In this document: positions 1 to 9,400 of the stretch, piece by piece
Layout of the letters: each line of letters begins with the position of its first letter
Numbering within the stretch: position 1 is the stretch's first letter
Assembly (NCBI RefSeq): GCF_030406405.1
Contig: NZ_JAUEPL010000009.1
Span: 79,300-143,299 of the forward strand
From: Streptomyces ficellus
Lineage (GTDB): Bacteria > Actinomycetota > Actinomycetes > Streptomycetales > Streptomycetaceae
Direction of reading: 5' to 3'
DNA: 64,000 bases
Made by a program: the position numbers and the translations under genes
The notes under the pieces: model-generated
Told to the model about the DNA's origin: nothing
Database searches by the model: none
Seen by the model: the letters and a program-made list of their open reading frames with translations, nothing else

Positions 1-477
1 GGAGGCCGGGGTGGGTACGAGCCAGCGCTGCATGGGCTCGATGAGGGCGGGGCCGGCGGCGAGGGCGAGCGAGGTGCCGAGGAAGCCGCGCCGGGCCAGC
101 ATCAGGTCGCTGCGGGAGAAGTCGCTGAGCAGTGCGACGGTCTGGGGCCCGGCCCACGGGAGGTCGACGCCGGACACCGAGGGTGACTGGTGGGCCGTGC
201 GCAGACCGAGGTCCTCGATCGCGACGACGCTGCCGAACCGCTCGGAGAACAGCTCCGAGAGGATGCGCGGAATGGGCTCGCGCGGCTGCTCACCGTCCAG
301 CCAGCGCCGTACGCGCGAGGTGTCGGTGCTGATGTGGTGTGCGCCCATCTGGCGCGCCCGGCGGTTCACTTGACGCGCGAGCTCGCCCTTGGACCAGCCG
401 CTGCGCACGAACCACGAGCTCAGTTGCTCGTTCGGGCGCTTCCCGGCATTCGTACCGTCTGCGCCACTGCCGCCCAC
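1..477 (-). CDS. nsdA: NsdA, negative regulator of differentiation (5' part, runs off the left edge)
   Basis: The first 159 codons of a leftward gene are present. A GTG start at 477 follows a G-rich SD. The protein opens VGGSGADGTNAGKRPNEQLS, then WFVRSGWSKGELARQVNRRA, a helix-turn-helix-like segment, and later carries LARRGFLGTSLALAAGPALI, a hydrophobic stretch. This matches my memory of the N-terminus of Streptomyces NsdA, which represses sporulation and antibiotic production in S. coelicolor. Its position beside the primase-domain gene and ftsY is the usual context. The TPR-like C-terminal part lies outside the window, so completeness cannot be judged. Confidence 0.85.
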   Translation of the reverse strand, partial: MGGSGADGTNAGKRPNEQLSSWFVRSGWSKGELARQVNRRARQMGAHHISTDTSRVRRWLDGEQPREPIPRILSELFSERFGSVVAIEDLGLRTAHQSPSVSGVDLPWAGPQTVALLSDFSRSDLMLARRGFLGTSLALAAGPALIEPMQRWLVPTPAS

Positions 478-905
478 TGGAACGCCCCCATCCGCTGAAT
501 CGCTGTTGCGCGAACCCGTATCAGAATGCCGTCAGTTGCAGTCGTCCGTCCGGTGGTTGCACCCTTCGAACAGGGAACCGGCTTGCCTCCGGCATACCCA
601 TCAGCGCGGCGGCTACCCGGGGTTCGTGCACTCAAAGTAATCCTACGATCACCCGTCCGGCGAGGTCGTTTCCATAAACGCCACCATTCGCCACCCCTTC
701 GGATGAACTCAGCCGCCGCCAGGCGCGATTGACTTGACACGACGACGATCGGGAGTCGGCGGACTGTCGCACGGAGAGGAGCGCGCGGCCGGACGCACCA
801 CCCTCCGTGCCACCGTGCGCCACCCATGTGGGAGCGGTCGCGACGGAGCGTCACGGACATACTCCGGGTCGTAACCACCGGCGAGTTCCACCCGTTGGAG
901 GGGGC
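478..905. other. Divergent intergenic region nsdA / primase-domain gene
   Basis: This is 428 bases without a convincing gene between divergent starts. A TTGACT/TTGACA run at 729-739 could be a -35 region for the rightward gene, but no good -10 follows at 17 bases. Short ORFs here look like chance reading frames. Confidence 0.5.
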
Positions 906-1559
906 ATGGGCTTCACGATCGGCGGCACCCGCATCCTGTCCGGCGCGCGGCGGCGCGTCGGCCGCGTCGCCACGGAGTGCACCGTGGTGGCGGAGTACAC
1001 CGGCCTGTGGGGCTGGGACGTGGTCCCGGGCGCGCGGGCCTCCTCGGGCCGCTGCTCCTGCGGCGACTCCGCCTGCACGGCTCCGGGGGCGCACCCCCTC
1101 GGCTTCGCGCCCGAGGTGCCGGCGGGCTCGACGCTCGACACGGCCGCCGAGGCGTGGTCCCGGTTCCCGGGCGCCGCGCTGATGCTGCCCGTGGGCCGCG
1201 AGTTCGACGTCCTGGAGGTCGCGGAGGAGGCCGGGCGCCGGGCGCTGGTCCGGCTGGAACGGATGGGCCTGCCGCTCGGCCCGGTGTGCGCCACGCCGAC
1301 GGGCCGGGCCCAGTTCTTCGTGGCGCCCGGCGCGGCGGCCGAACTGCCGCAGCTGCTGTACCGCATGGGCTGGGACGACGCGGACCTGGACCTGCGGTGC
1401 CTGGGCCCCGGCGCGTACATCACGGCGCCGCCCTCGGACCACGGCGGCCTGGGCCCCTCCCGCTGGCTGCGGCCACCCACCCTCGACGCCGGGCCGCCGC
1501 CCCAGGCCCGCCTGCTGCTCGGCACGCTGGCCTACATCTCCCACCGCTCGGCGGCGTAG
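906..1559 (+). CDS. Bifunctional DNA primase/polymerase N-terminal-domain protein
   Basis: This 217-residue protein starts at an ATG after a strong GGAGGGGG SD; an upstream in-frame start at 807 lacks an SD. It resembles the primase-polymerase (prim-pol) N-terminal domain proteins found beside nsdA in Streptomyces. The CSCGDSACTAPGAHPLGFAP segment (about residues 54-73) is the family's cysteine-containing motif, followed by a WSRFPGAALMLPVG strand and, near the C-terminus, a GAYITAPPSDHG segment. No helicase or primase C-terminal domain is attached, so activity on DNA is unproven. It converges on ftsY across a hairpin. Confidence 0.75.
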   Translation: MGFTIGGTRILSGARRRVGRVATECTVVAEYTGLWGWDVVPGARASSGRCSCGDSACTAPGAHPLGFAPEVPAGSTLDTAAEAWSRFPGAALMLPVGREFDVLEVAEEAGRRALVRLERMGLPLGPVCATPTGRAQFFVAPGAAAELPQLLYRMGWDDADLDLRCLGPGAYITAPPSDHGGLGPSRWLRPPTLDAGPPPQARLLLGTLAYISHRSAA

Positions 1560-1585
1560 CGAGGCCGGTCGGCCACCCCGGCAGT

Positions 1586-1682
1586 GGGACGCCGCAAGCC
1601 GGGGTGGGCGCCCCGGCATGGGACGCCGCAAGCCGGGGTGGGCGCCCCGGCATGGGACGCCGCAAGCCGGGGTGGGCGCCCC
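1586..1682. repeat. 34-bp tandem repeat, almost three copies
   Basis: GGGACGCCGCAAGCCGGGGT begins at 1586, 1620 and 1654, an exact 34-base period. The third copy runs straight into the terminator hairpin at 1671-1700, whose left arm GGTGGGCGCCCC is also present in each repeat. The array fills the gap between the convergent primase-domain gene and ftsY. Confidence 0.9.
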
Positions 1683-1700
1683 TGCGGAGGGGCGCCCACC
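1671..1700. terminator. Bidirectional terminator hairpin, primase-domain gene / ftsY
   Basis: A perfect 13-bp inverted repeat, GGTGGGCGCCCCT and its complement, surrounds a GCGG loop. It lies between two convergent genes and has no U-tract, as is common in Streptomyces. Confidence 0.8.
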
Positions 1701-1711
1701 CGGCGCGGGGG

Positions 1712-2941
1712 TCAGTCGCCGATCAGGGCGTCGACGAACGCCTCCGGCTCGAAGGGCGCCAGGTCGTCCGGGCCCTCGCCCAGGCCGATGAGCTTCACCG
1801 GGACGCCCAGCTCGCGCTGGACCGCGACGACGATGCCGCCCTTGGCCGTGCCGTCCAGCTTGGTGAGCACGATGCCGGTGATGTCCACGACCTCGCGGAA
1901 CACCCGCGCCTGGACCAGGCCGTTCTGGCCGGTGGTGGCGTCCAGGACGAGCAGGACCTCGTTCACCGGGCCGTGCTTCTCCACGACCCGCTTGACCTTG
2001 CCGAGCTCGTCCATCAGGCCGGTCTTGGTGTGCAGCCGGCCCGCCGTGTCGATCAGGACGACATCCGCGCCCTCCGCGATGCCCTCCTTGACCGCGTCGT
2101 ACGCGACCGAGGCCGGGTCGCCGTTCTCGGGCCCCCGGATCGTCCGGGCGCCGACCCGGTCGCCCCAGGTCTGGAGCTGGTCGGTGGCCGCCGCGCGGAA
2201 CGTGTCCGCCGCGCCGAGCACGACCGACCGCCCGTCCGCCACGAGCACCCGCGCCAGCTTGCCGGTGGTCGTGGTCTTGCCGGTGCCGTTGACGCCGACG
2301 ACCATCACCACGGCGGGCGTGTCGAGGCCGCTGTCGGTCTTGACCGAGCGGTCGAAGTCCGTGCCGATGAGGGCGAGCAGCTCATCGCGCAGCAGGGTGC
2401 GCAGCTCATCGGGTGTGCGGGTGCCCAGGACGCGTACGCGCTCACGGAGCCGCTCGACCAGCTCCTGGGTCGGCGCGACGCCGACGTCCGCGGTGAGGAG
2501 GGTGTCCTCGATCTCCTCCCAGGTCTCCTCGTCGAGGTGTTCCCGCGACAGCAGGGTGAGCAGCCCCTTGCCGAGGGTGTTCTGTGAGCGGGCGAGCCGG
2601 GCGCGCAGCCGGACCAGCCGGCCGGCGGTCGGTTCGGGGACCTCGATCTCGGGCTCGGGCGGCGCCGCGACGAGCGGGTCCTCGACGGCGGCCGGGGCTT
2701 CGAGGGCCTCTTCGGCCGTCGGGAGCTCGACCTCCTCGATGGTGCGGCGCGGTTCCTCCCGCGGGGTCTCCGCCTCCTCGCCGACGTGCGGCTCGGCGGG
2801 CGGAGCGGTGATGGTCGGCGTGCTCGACGGCGCCTTGGCCGGAGGCAGCTGCTTCTTCTTCTTGCGGCTGCTGACCACGAGGCCGCTGATCGCGCCGACC
2901 GCGACCAGAGCGATGACTACAGCAAGGATGACGATTTCCAT
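1712..2941 (-). CDS. ftsY: Signal recognition particle receptor FtsY
   Basis: FtsY is the membrane receptor GTPase that takes SRP-ribosome complexes to the Sec translocon. The 409-residue protein starts MEIVILAVVIALVAVGAISG, a single N-terminal membrane anchor typical of actinobacterial FtsY, then has a basic RKKKK stop-transfer. An acidic, Pro/Glu-rich linker covers about residues 25-110. The NG domain follows, with P-loop GVNGTGKTTTTGKLA, DTFRAAA, DTAGR and the specificity motif TKLDGTAKGG. I chose ATG 2941 over an in-frame start 7 codons upstream because the membrane segment then begins the protein. Confidence 0.97.
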   Translation of the reverse strand: MEIVILAVVIALVAVGAISGLVVSSRKKKKQLPPAKAPSSTPTITAPPAEPHVGEEAETPREEPRRTIEEVELPTAEEALEAPAAVEDPLVAAPPEPEIEVPEPTAGRLVRLRARLARSQNTLGKGLLTLLSREHLDEETWEEIEDTLLTADVGVAPTQELVERLRERVRVLGTRTPDELRTLLRDELLALIGTDFDRSVKTDSGLDTPAVVMVVGVNGTGKTTTTGKLARVLVADGRSVVLGAADTFRAAATDQLQTWGDRVGARTIRGPENGDPASVAYDAVKEGIAEGADVVLIDTAGRLHTKTGLMDELGKVKRVVEKHGPVNEVLLVLDATTGQNGLVQARVFREVVDITGIVLTKLDGTAKGGIVVAVQRELGVPVKLIGLGEGPDDLAPFEPEAFVDALIGD

Positions 2942-3038
2942 AACCCGTCCAGTATCGGTCACGACCGGCGGGCGATCGCGGGAAGCGCGGACCCGTCAGC
3001 TCGCGCGCCGGGAGGTGCCGGCTGCCGGGAAGGACCGT

Positions 3039-3067
3039 TTGGACCTCTTTGCGGAGGAACGTACGAT
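3039..3067 (+). promoter_or_regulatory. Candidate sigma70-type promoter for the NCS1 permease
   Basis: TTGGAC at 3039-3044, a 17-base spacer and TACGAT at 3062-3067 give a near-ideal vegetative promoter. It sits about 37 bases before the permease ATG, in the ftsY-permease divergent gap. Confidence 0.65.
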
Positions 3068-3103
3068 GCTTGGAGTCCCCCTCCTCCCGCACGGAGCTGA
3101 TCC

Positions 3104-4618
3104 ATGCCCCACGCCTCCGAGTCCGAAGGCGCGATAGAGACCCGTGGTCTCGAACCCGTCCCCGATATCGAGCGCACTGGTCACATCCGGGAGCTGTTTC
3201 CCACCTGGGTGGCGGCGAACATCAGTGTGCTGCTGCTCACCATGGGTGCCGGTCTGATCGTCTTCAACGGCCTGAACTTCTGGCAGGTGCTGATCGTCGC
3301 GATCGCCGCGCCCGTCCTCTCGTACGGCATCGTCGGTCTGATCTCGATCGCCGGCAAGCGCGGCGGTTCGCCGGGCATGGCGCTGTCGCGAGCGGTTTTC
3401 GGACAGCGCGGCAATCTCTTCCCCGGAACGCTCATCTGGGTGGCCCGCTGGGGCTGGGAGACGATCAACGCGGTCACGGGTGCGTACGCCGTGCTCACGG
3501 TGCTCGACCTGCTCTTCGGGATCAAGAGCAGTACGCCTCTGATCATCGTCACCCTGCTGCTCTTCGTCGCGGCGACCTTCCTGGTGTCGGGTCTCGGCAT
3601 CAACGCGCTGCGCGTGTGCAGCAAGTGGTCGACGTACCTCTTCGGCGCCTTCTCCGTCCTCGTGCTGGTCCACCTGGTCGCGAACACGCAGTGGAGTGCC
3701 GTCTTCGCCAAGCCGGCCGGTTCGACGGCGATGCTGATCGCGGGCATCGGCACGATCGCGGCGGGCGGTATCAGCTGGGTACCCTCCGGCCCGGACTTCA
3801 CCCGCTATCTGCCGCGTACGGCGTCCTCCAAGGCCATGGTCGGCTCGACGGTCGGCGGCGCCGGGATCGTCGTCCTGCCGATGGTGCTGATGGGCGCGGT
3901 CATGGCGGTGTCGACGCCGGACCTGGCGTCCGCGCAGGACCCGGTGTCGTTCATCGGTCAGCTGCTGCCGGCGTGGATCTCGGTGCCGTACCTGCTGATC
4001 GCGCTGATCGGCATGCTGCTGATCAACTCGATGTCGATGTACTCGGCCGGGTTCACCGCGCAGACGCTCGGCATCAACGTCCCACGTACCTGGGCGGTCA
4101 GTGTGAACGCCGTGATCTCCCTGGTCTTCGGCTTCCTGCTGATGGTCGTGGCGAGCAGCTTCATCGGTTCGTTCATCTCCTTCCTGACGCTGCTGGCGGT
4201 GGCGTTCTCGGCGTGGATCGGCGTCTTCGGCGTGGACATGCTGCGCCGGAGGTCGTACGACGGTGAGGCGCTGATGGACACCACCCGTACGAGCGCGTAC
4301 TGGTACCGGCGCGGTTTCGCGCCGCAGGCCATGGCCGCGTGGGCGGTGGCCCTGGTGGTGGGGCTGCTGTTCACCAAGGTCGACTGGTTCGCCGGGCCGC
4401 TGGCCGGGTCCTGGATCGGCACCAACGGCCTGGGCTGGCTGGTGACGATCGTGGTCGCGGCGGCGCTGTACGCTCTGCTGCCGCGTACGCCGAAGCCGGA
4501 GCACGGGCTGGAGCAGGAGCTGGAGCAGGAGCTCGCTCAGGGCTCGGAGCGCGCCCCGGCCGAAGAGCCCGAGACGCCCGGGACGCCCGGGACCAAGGCC
4601 GCGGCCGTCTCCCTCTGA
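3104..4618 (+). CDS. NCS1-family purine/cytosine permease
   Basis: This 504-residue integral membrane protein has about twelve hydrophobic segments, from WVAANISVLLLTMGAGLIVF near residue 35 to WLVTIVVAAALYALLP near 460. The N-terminal WVAANIS and the FGQRGNLFPGTLIWVARWGW region fit the nucleobase:cation symporter-1 family, here closest to the cytosine permease (CodB-like) branch. The exact substrate cannot be set from sequence. The tail is a hydrophilic Glu-rich segment with an EQELEQELAQ repeat. GGAG lies 8 bases before the ATG. The gene appears monocistronic, with its own promoter and terminator. Confidence 0.9.
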   Translation: MPHASESEGAIETRGLEPVPDIERTGHIRELFPTWVAANISVLLLTMGAGLIVFNGLNFWQVLIVAIAAPVLSYGIVGLISIAGKRGGSPGMALSRAVFGQRGNLFPGTLIWVARWGWETINAVTGAYAVLTVLDLLFGIKSSTPLIIVTLLLFVAATFLVSGLGINALRVCSKWSTYLFGAFSVLVLVHLVANTQWSAVFAKPAGSTAMLIAGIGTIAAGGISWVPSGPDFTRYLPRTASSKAMVGSTVGGAGIVVLPMVLMGAVMAVSTPDLASAQDPVSFIGQLLPAWISVPYLLIALIGMLLINSMSMYSAGFTAQTLGINVPRTWAVSVNAVISLVFGFLLMVVASSFIGSFISFLTLLAVAFSAWIGVFGVDMLRRRSYDGEALMDTTRTSAYWYRRGFAPQAMAAWAVALVVGLLFTKVDWFAGPLAGSWIGTNGLGWLVTIVVAAALYALLPRTPKPEHGLEQELEQELAQGSERAPAEEPETPGTPGTKAAAVSL

Positions 4619-4635
4619 CCTCCGTCAGCCACCGT

Positions 4636-4669
4636 CCCCCTTCGCCGGTTCACCGTCCGGCGGAGGGGG
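4636..4669 (+). terminator. Terminator hairpin of the NCS1 permease gene
   Basis: CCCCCTTCGCCGG pairs with CCGGCGGAGGGGG (one G-U) around an 8-base loop and is followed by ATTTCTC. Confidence 0.75.
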
Positions 4670-4727
4670 ATTTCTCATGGCCGTCCCGTGGACGGACCAA
4701 CGGCGGTGCGGTCGCGGCCCAACACGC

Positions 4728-4760
4728 ACTGCCCCGGCTCGGGAAGCGAGCCGGGGCAGT
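4728..4760 (-). terminator. Terminator hairpin of glcP
   Basis: ACTGCCCCGGCTCG and its perfect complement flank a 5-base loop, 30 bases beyond the glcP stop. The permease-glcP gap thus has two separate hairpins. Confidence 0.8.
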
Positions 4761-4789
4761 TCCGTGGTCGAGGAGAGGGGCAGCGGGGA

Positions 4790-6208
4790 TTAGCCCATCT
4801 CCTCCAACGCCTTGCCCTTGGTCTCCTTCACGTACTTCAGCACGAAGGGGATGGAGAGCACGGCGAAGATCGTGTAAATGACGTACGTGCCGGAAAGGTT
4901 CCAGTCCGCCAGGGACGGGAAGCTCGCGGTGATGGCCCAGTTGGCGATCCACTGCGCGGAGGCGGCGACGCCGAGGGCGGCGGCGCGGATCCGGTTGGGG
5001 AACATCTCGCCGAGGAAGACCCAGACCACCACGCCCCACGAGAGGGCGAAGAACAGCACGAACAGGTGGGCGGCGACCAGGGCGACGATGCCCTGCGTGG
5101 TGGGCAGCTTGCCGCCCACCAGGTCGGCGGAGAAGGCCCAGGCCTCGAAGGCGAGGGCGAGCGCCATACCGGCGGAGCCGACGAGGGCGAGCGGCTTGCG
5201 GCCGACCCGGTCCACCAGGACCATCGCGATCACGGTGCCGACGATGTTGATGATCGACGTGGTGAACGAGTAGAAGAAGGAGCTCTCCGGGTTGACGCCG
5301 ACGGACTGCCACAGCGTCGAGGAGTAGTAGAACGCGACGTTGATGCCGACGAGCTGCTGGAAGACCGACAGGCCGATGCCGACCCAGACGATCGGCAGGA
5401 AGCCGAAGCGGCTGCCGAGCAGGTCCCGGAAGGTGGACTTGTGCTCGCGGTGCATGGCGGTCTCGATCTCGGCCACGCGCGCGTCGAGGTCGACGTTGTG
5501 TCCCTCGACCTCGGAGAGGACCTGCCGGGCCTTGTCATGGCGGCCGACGGAGATCAGGAAGCGGGGCGACTCGGGGATCGCGAAGGAGAGCAGCCCGTAC
5601 AGCATGGCCGGGACGACCATGACGCCGAGCATCCACTGCCAGGCCTCCAGGCCGGCGATCTCACCGCGCTGGTCGCCGTCCGCCATGTTGAGGATGGCCC
5701 AGTTGACCAGCTGCGAGACGGCGATACCGACGACGATGGCGGCCTGCTGGAAGGAGCCCAGCCGGCCCCGGTAGGCGGCGGGGGCGACCTCGGCGATGTA
5801 CGCCGGGCCGATCACCGAGGCCATGCCGATGGCGAAGCCGCCGACCACGCGCCACAGCGCGAGGTCCCACAGGGAGAACGGGAGCGCGGACCCGATGGCG
5901 CTGATCGTGAACAGCACGGCGGCGATCTGCATACAGCGGATGCGGCCGATGCGGTCGGCGATCCGGCCGGCGGTCGCGGCGCCGATGGCGCAGCCGATCA
6001 GGGCGACGGCGATGACCTGGGCGAGGGTGCCGGAGCCGATCTCGTACCGGTGCCTGATCGCCTCGACGGCGCCGTTGATCACTGAGCTGTCGTAGCCGAA
6101 GAGGAAACCACCCATCGCGGCGGCGGCCGTGATGAAGATGACATGCCCGAGGTGATCGGGGTGGGCCTCTCGGGCCCCCGACGCCGGTGGCTGCGCTGTG
6201 CTGGTCAC
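4790..6208 (-). CDS. glcP: Glucose permease GlcP (MFS sugar porter)
   Basis: GlcP imports glucose by proton symport; it is the main glucose uptake system of S. coelicolor, feeding glucose kinase and carbon catabolite repression. The 472-residue protein has the sugar-porter signatures: GRIADRIGR between TM2 and TM3, PAYIAEVAPAAYRGRLGSFQQ, PESPRFL, DRVGRKPL, and VKETKGKALEEMG near the C-terminus. FGYDSSVINGAVEAI in TM1 is characteristic of GlcP. GTG 6208 has CCAGGAG 7 bases upstream. The leader carries a promoter and several dyads (6255-6341), pointing to transcriptional control. It is monocistronic. Confidence 0.93.
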   Translation of the reverse strand: MTSTAQPPASGAREAHPDHLGHVIFITAAAAMGGFLFGYDSSVINGAVEAIRHRYEIGSGTLAQVIAVALIGCAIGAATAGRIADRIGRIRCMQIAAVLFTISAIGSALPFSLWDLALWRVVGGFAIGMASVIGPAYIAEVAPAAYRGRLGSFQQAAIVVGIAVSQLVNWAILNMADGDQRGEIAGLEAWQWMLGVMVVPAMLYGLLSFAIPESPRFLISVGRHDKARQVLSEVEGHNVDLDARVAEIETAMHREHKSTFRDLLGSRFGFLPIVWVGIGLSVFQQLVGINVAFYYSSTLWQSVGVNPESSFFYSFTTSIINIVGTVIAMVLVDRVGRKPLALVGSAGMALALAFEAWAFSADLVGGKLPTTQGIVALVAAHLFVLFFALSWGVVVWVFLGEMFPNRIRAAALGVAASAQWIANWAITASFPSLADWNLSGTYVIYTIFAVLSIPFVLKYVKETKGKALEEMG

Positions 6209-6254
6209 GTGAACTCCTGGTACCCGGCGCCGTCGCCGGGCTGGGGGGCGAGCC

Positions 6255-6295
6255 CTTCAAGTGGCGCACAACTTCGCGTCACCCACCACTTGAAG
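6255..6295 (-). promoter_or_regulatory. Dyad in the glcP leader (CTTCAAGTGG ... CCACTTGAAG)
   Basis: A perfect inverted repeat has arms at 6255-6264 and 6286-6295 (11 bp on counting the flanking pair). It lies inside the predicted glcP transcript, so it could fold as an mRNA hairpin or act as a protein-binding site. A third CTTCAAGT copy is inside the promoter spacer at 6323-6330. Confidence 0.65.
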
Positions 6296-6301
6296 GTAAA
6301 A

Positions 6302-6341
6302 GCAACGTTGCAGAGACTATGCCTTCAAGTTTCGAAGTCAA
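6302..6341 (-). promoter_or_regulatory. glcP promoter with overlapping palindromic operator
   Basis: On the minus strand, TTGACT (6336-6341), a 16-base spacer and TAGTCT (6314-6319) form a plausible promoter. The perfect palindrome GCAACGTTGC at 6302-6311 would cover the start point. An AACGTT centre is common in LacI/GalR operators, so repression by such a regulator is inferred. Confidence 0.55.
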
Positions 6342-6440
6342 GAGTCTGGGAGTGATGATTCTTGACACCCGGTGTGTCGACTTGCGTTCACGAAATGAAG
6401 ACAGCTGGGAACGAAGGCTCAGCCAAGCCGCCGATGGCGC

Positions 6441-9400
6441 TCAGCGCAGGCGCTGGCTGATCACCTTGGACACCCCGTCGCCCTGCATGGACACGCCATA
6501 GAGCGCGTCCGCGACCTCCATGGTCCGCTTCTGGTGGGTGATCACGATCAGCTGGGAGCTCTCCTGGAGCTCCTGCATGATCCGGATCAGCCGCTGGAGG
6601 TTGGTGTCGTCCAGCGCCGCCTCGACCTCGTCCATCACATAGAAGGGGCTCGGCCGCGCCTTGAAGATCGACACCAGCATCGCGACGGCCGTCAGCGACC
6701 GCTCCCCGCCGGACAGCAGCGACAGCCGCTTGACCTTCTTGCCGGGCGGGCGGGCCTCGACGTCCACGCCCGTGGTGAGCATGTTGTCGGGATCGGTCAG
6801 GACGAGCCGCCCCTCGCCGCCGGGGAAGAGCCGCGAGAAGACACCCTCGAACTCCCGGGCCGTGTCCCGGTACGCCTCCGTGAACACCTGCTCGACGCGT
6901 TCGTCCACCTCCTTCACCACCTGAAGGAGGTCGGCCCGCGTCTTCTTCAGGTCTTCGAGCTGCTCGGAGAGGAACTGGTGGCGCTCCTCCAGCGCCGCGA
7001 ACTCCTCCAGCGCGAGGGGATTGACCTTTCCGAGCTGTTGGTAGGCCCGTTCCGCCGACTTCAGTCGTTTTTCCTGCTCCGCCCGGACGAAACGTCTCGG
7101 CTGGTTGCGCGGGTGCTCAGGGTCCTCCGGCAGGTCTTCGCCCTCGGCGGGCAGGGACGGCGGGACGAGCTGGTCGGGCCCGTACTCGGCCACCAGGCCG
7201 GCCGGCTCCACGCCCAGTTCCTCCAGCGCCTTGGTCTCCAGCTGCTCGATCCGCAGCCGCTTCTCCGCGCCGAGCACCTCGCCCCGGTGGACCGAGTCCG
7301 TGAGCTTGTCCAGCTCGGCCTTCAGCTCCCGGCCCCGCACGCGGGCGGCGGCCAGGTCCCGTTCGCGCGCCGCCTTGGCGGCCTCGGCGGCGGCCCGCTC
7401 CCGCTCGGCCCGTACGAGGGACACCTCCACGTGCGCCAGCAGCTGCCGCGCGCCCGACGCCACCGCCGCGGCGACCTCCGCCTCATGGCGCAGCCGGGCG
7501 CGGCGCCGCTCCGCACGCGCGCGTGCCTCCCGTTCCGCGCGGGCGCCGCGGTCCAGGGCGTCGGCCCGCCCCGCCAGGCCCTTGACCCGCTCCTCGTGCG
7601 TACGCACCTGGAGGCGGGCCTCCATCTCGGTCTGGCGGGCGTTGGCCCCATCGGCGGCGAGCCGGTCGCGCACGGAGGTGTCGGGCTCCTCCTCGGCCGG
7701 CGCCTCCTCGGCGACCGCCAGCCGCTCGGCCAGCTCCTCGGCCTCTTCGGTGGCCCTCTCCAGGGCCTCCTGGGCGCGGGCCGCGGCCGCGGCCGTACGC
7801 TCGGCCTCGCCCGCCGCGCCACGGGCCTGCCCGGCGAGCCGGCCGAGCTGCTGGGCGACCTGCGACTTCTCGCGGTCGGCGGCCCGGCGCCGCTCCCCCA
7901 GCTCCTCGACGCGCGCGGCGCACTCGCCCCGCCGCTCGGTCGCCTCCCGCTGCCGTACGGCCAGTTCCTCGCACCGTACGGCCAGCTCCGCCAGCTCGGC
8001 GGCCGCCTCGTCGACGGACGCCTGCACCTCCAGCAGGCTGGGCGCCCCGGCGGACCCGCCCTGCGCGAAGTGCGCCCCGAGTACGTCGCCCTCGGCGGTG
8101 ACCGCGATCGCCTCCGGGTGCGCGGCGACCAGGTCCTCGGCGTCCTCCAGCGTCCCGACGACGACCATGCCCCGCACGAGCCGCCGCACGGCCGCGACCA
8201 GCCCCTCGGGCCCCTGCACGAGCTCGGCCACCGGGGGTGCGACGGTCGCGGCACCGCGAGTGGCCGTCGCCCGCCCGGCGGACGCGGCACCGCCGGCGCC
8301 CGGGTCTCGCACCGCCTCGGCGGCCGAGGCACCGCCAGCACCCAGCCCTCCCGCCTGCCCGGAGCCCTCGGCGCCCCCAGCACCCGCGCCCCCCACCGCC
8401 TCGGCGGACGAGGGACCGCCCGTGCCCGCGCCGCCCACCGGCACGGCGGCCGGGGCACCGCCCGTGCCCGCGCCGCCCACCGGCACGCCGGCCACCGCCG
8501 AACCCCGGTCGGGGGACGCGACACCACCGGCCCGGGTGGCGGCAGGCGCCGCCTGGTTGGGCACCAGAGGGGGCTGCCCGCCCGCAGGGGCACCGCCCTG
8601 CGGAGGGGCCACCAGCAGGGCGGCGCGGCCCGCGTCCTGCTTGCGCAGCAGCCGGATCGCCTCGGCGGCCGTGGCCGGGTCCCGGACCGCGATCGCGTCG
8701 GCGGCCGCGCCCAGTGCGGCGGCGACCGGCACCTCGTAGCCGGGGGTCACGGTGAGGAGTTCGGCGGCCGGGCCCAGCAGGCCGGCGAGCCGGTCCTCGG
8801 CCGCCAGCAGCGCGCCCGTGCCGTCCTTGCGGCGCAGCCCGAGCGCCAGGGCATCGTGCCGTGCGGCCACAGCGGCCCGCTTCCGTTCCGCCGTGGTGAC
8901 AGCCTCCCGCGCGGCCGTGAGCGCGGCCTCCGCGTCGGCGAGTTCCCGCTTGGCGGCCTCGTGCCGGCCGGCCAGTTCGGCGTCGCCCTCGTCCAGCCCG
9001 TCGACCTCGGCCTTGAGCGCCTCGTACTCCTCCTGAGCGGCGACCGCGCGCTCCTGTGCCTCGTCGCGGGCGGCTGCCAGCCGGTCGATCTCGGCCTGCG
9101 CGGAGGCGGCGCGCGAGCGGGCCGCGCCCACCTGCCCGGACAGCCGGGCCAGGCCCTCGCGGCGGTCGGCGATCGCCCGGGCCGCGTCCTTCAGCCGCCG
9201 CTCCTCCACCGCGAGCGCGCGCTCCAGTTCGGCGCGGTGGGCGACGGTGTCCTCCAGCGCACGTTCGGCCGCCTCCAGCGCGGCCTCCAGCTCCGCTTCC
9301 TGCTCGCGGATGCGGGCGGCCTCCCGCTCCATGTCCTCGGGGTCGCGCCCGCGCCGCTCCTCCACCGGCGGCGCGGTGGCGCTCTTGACCCGCGCGTCGG

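Noticed and set aside
977..2587. 536-codon frame crossing the primase-domain gene, the repeats and ftsY
   Set aside because: Spans two convergent genes and a terminator; the protein is Arg/Gly-rich with no motif.
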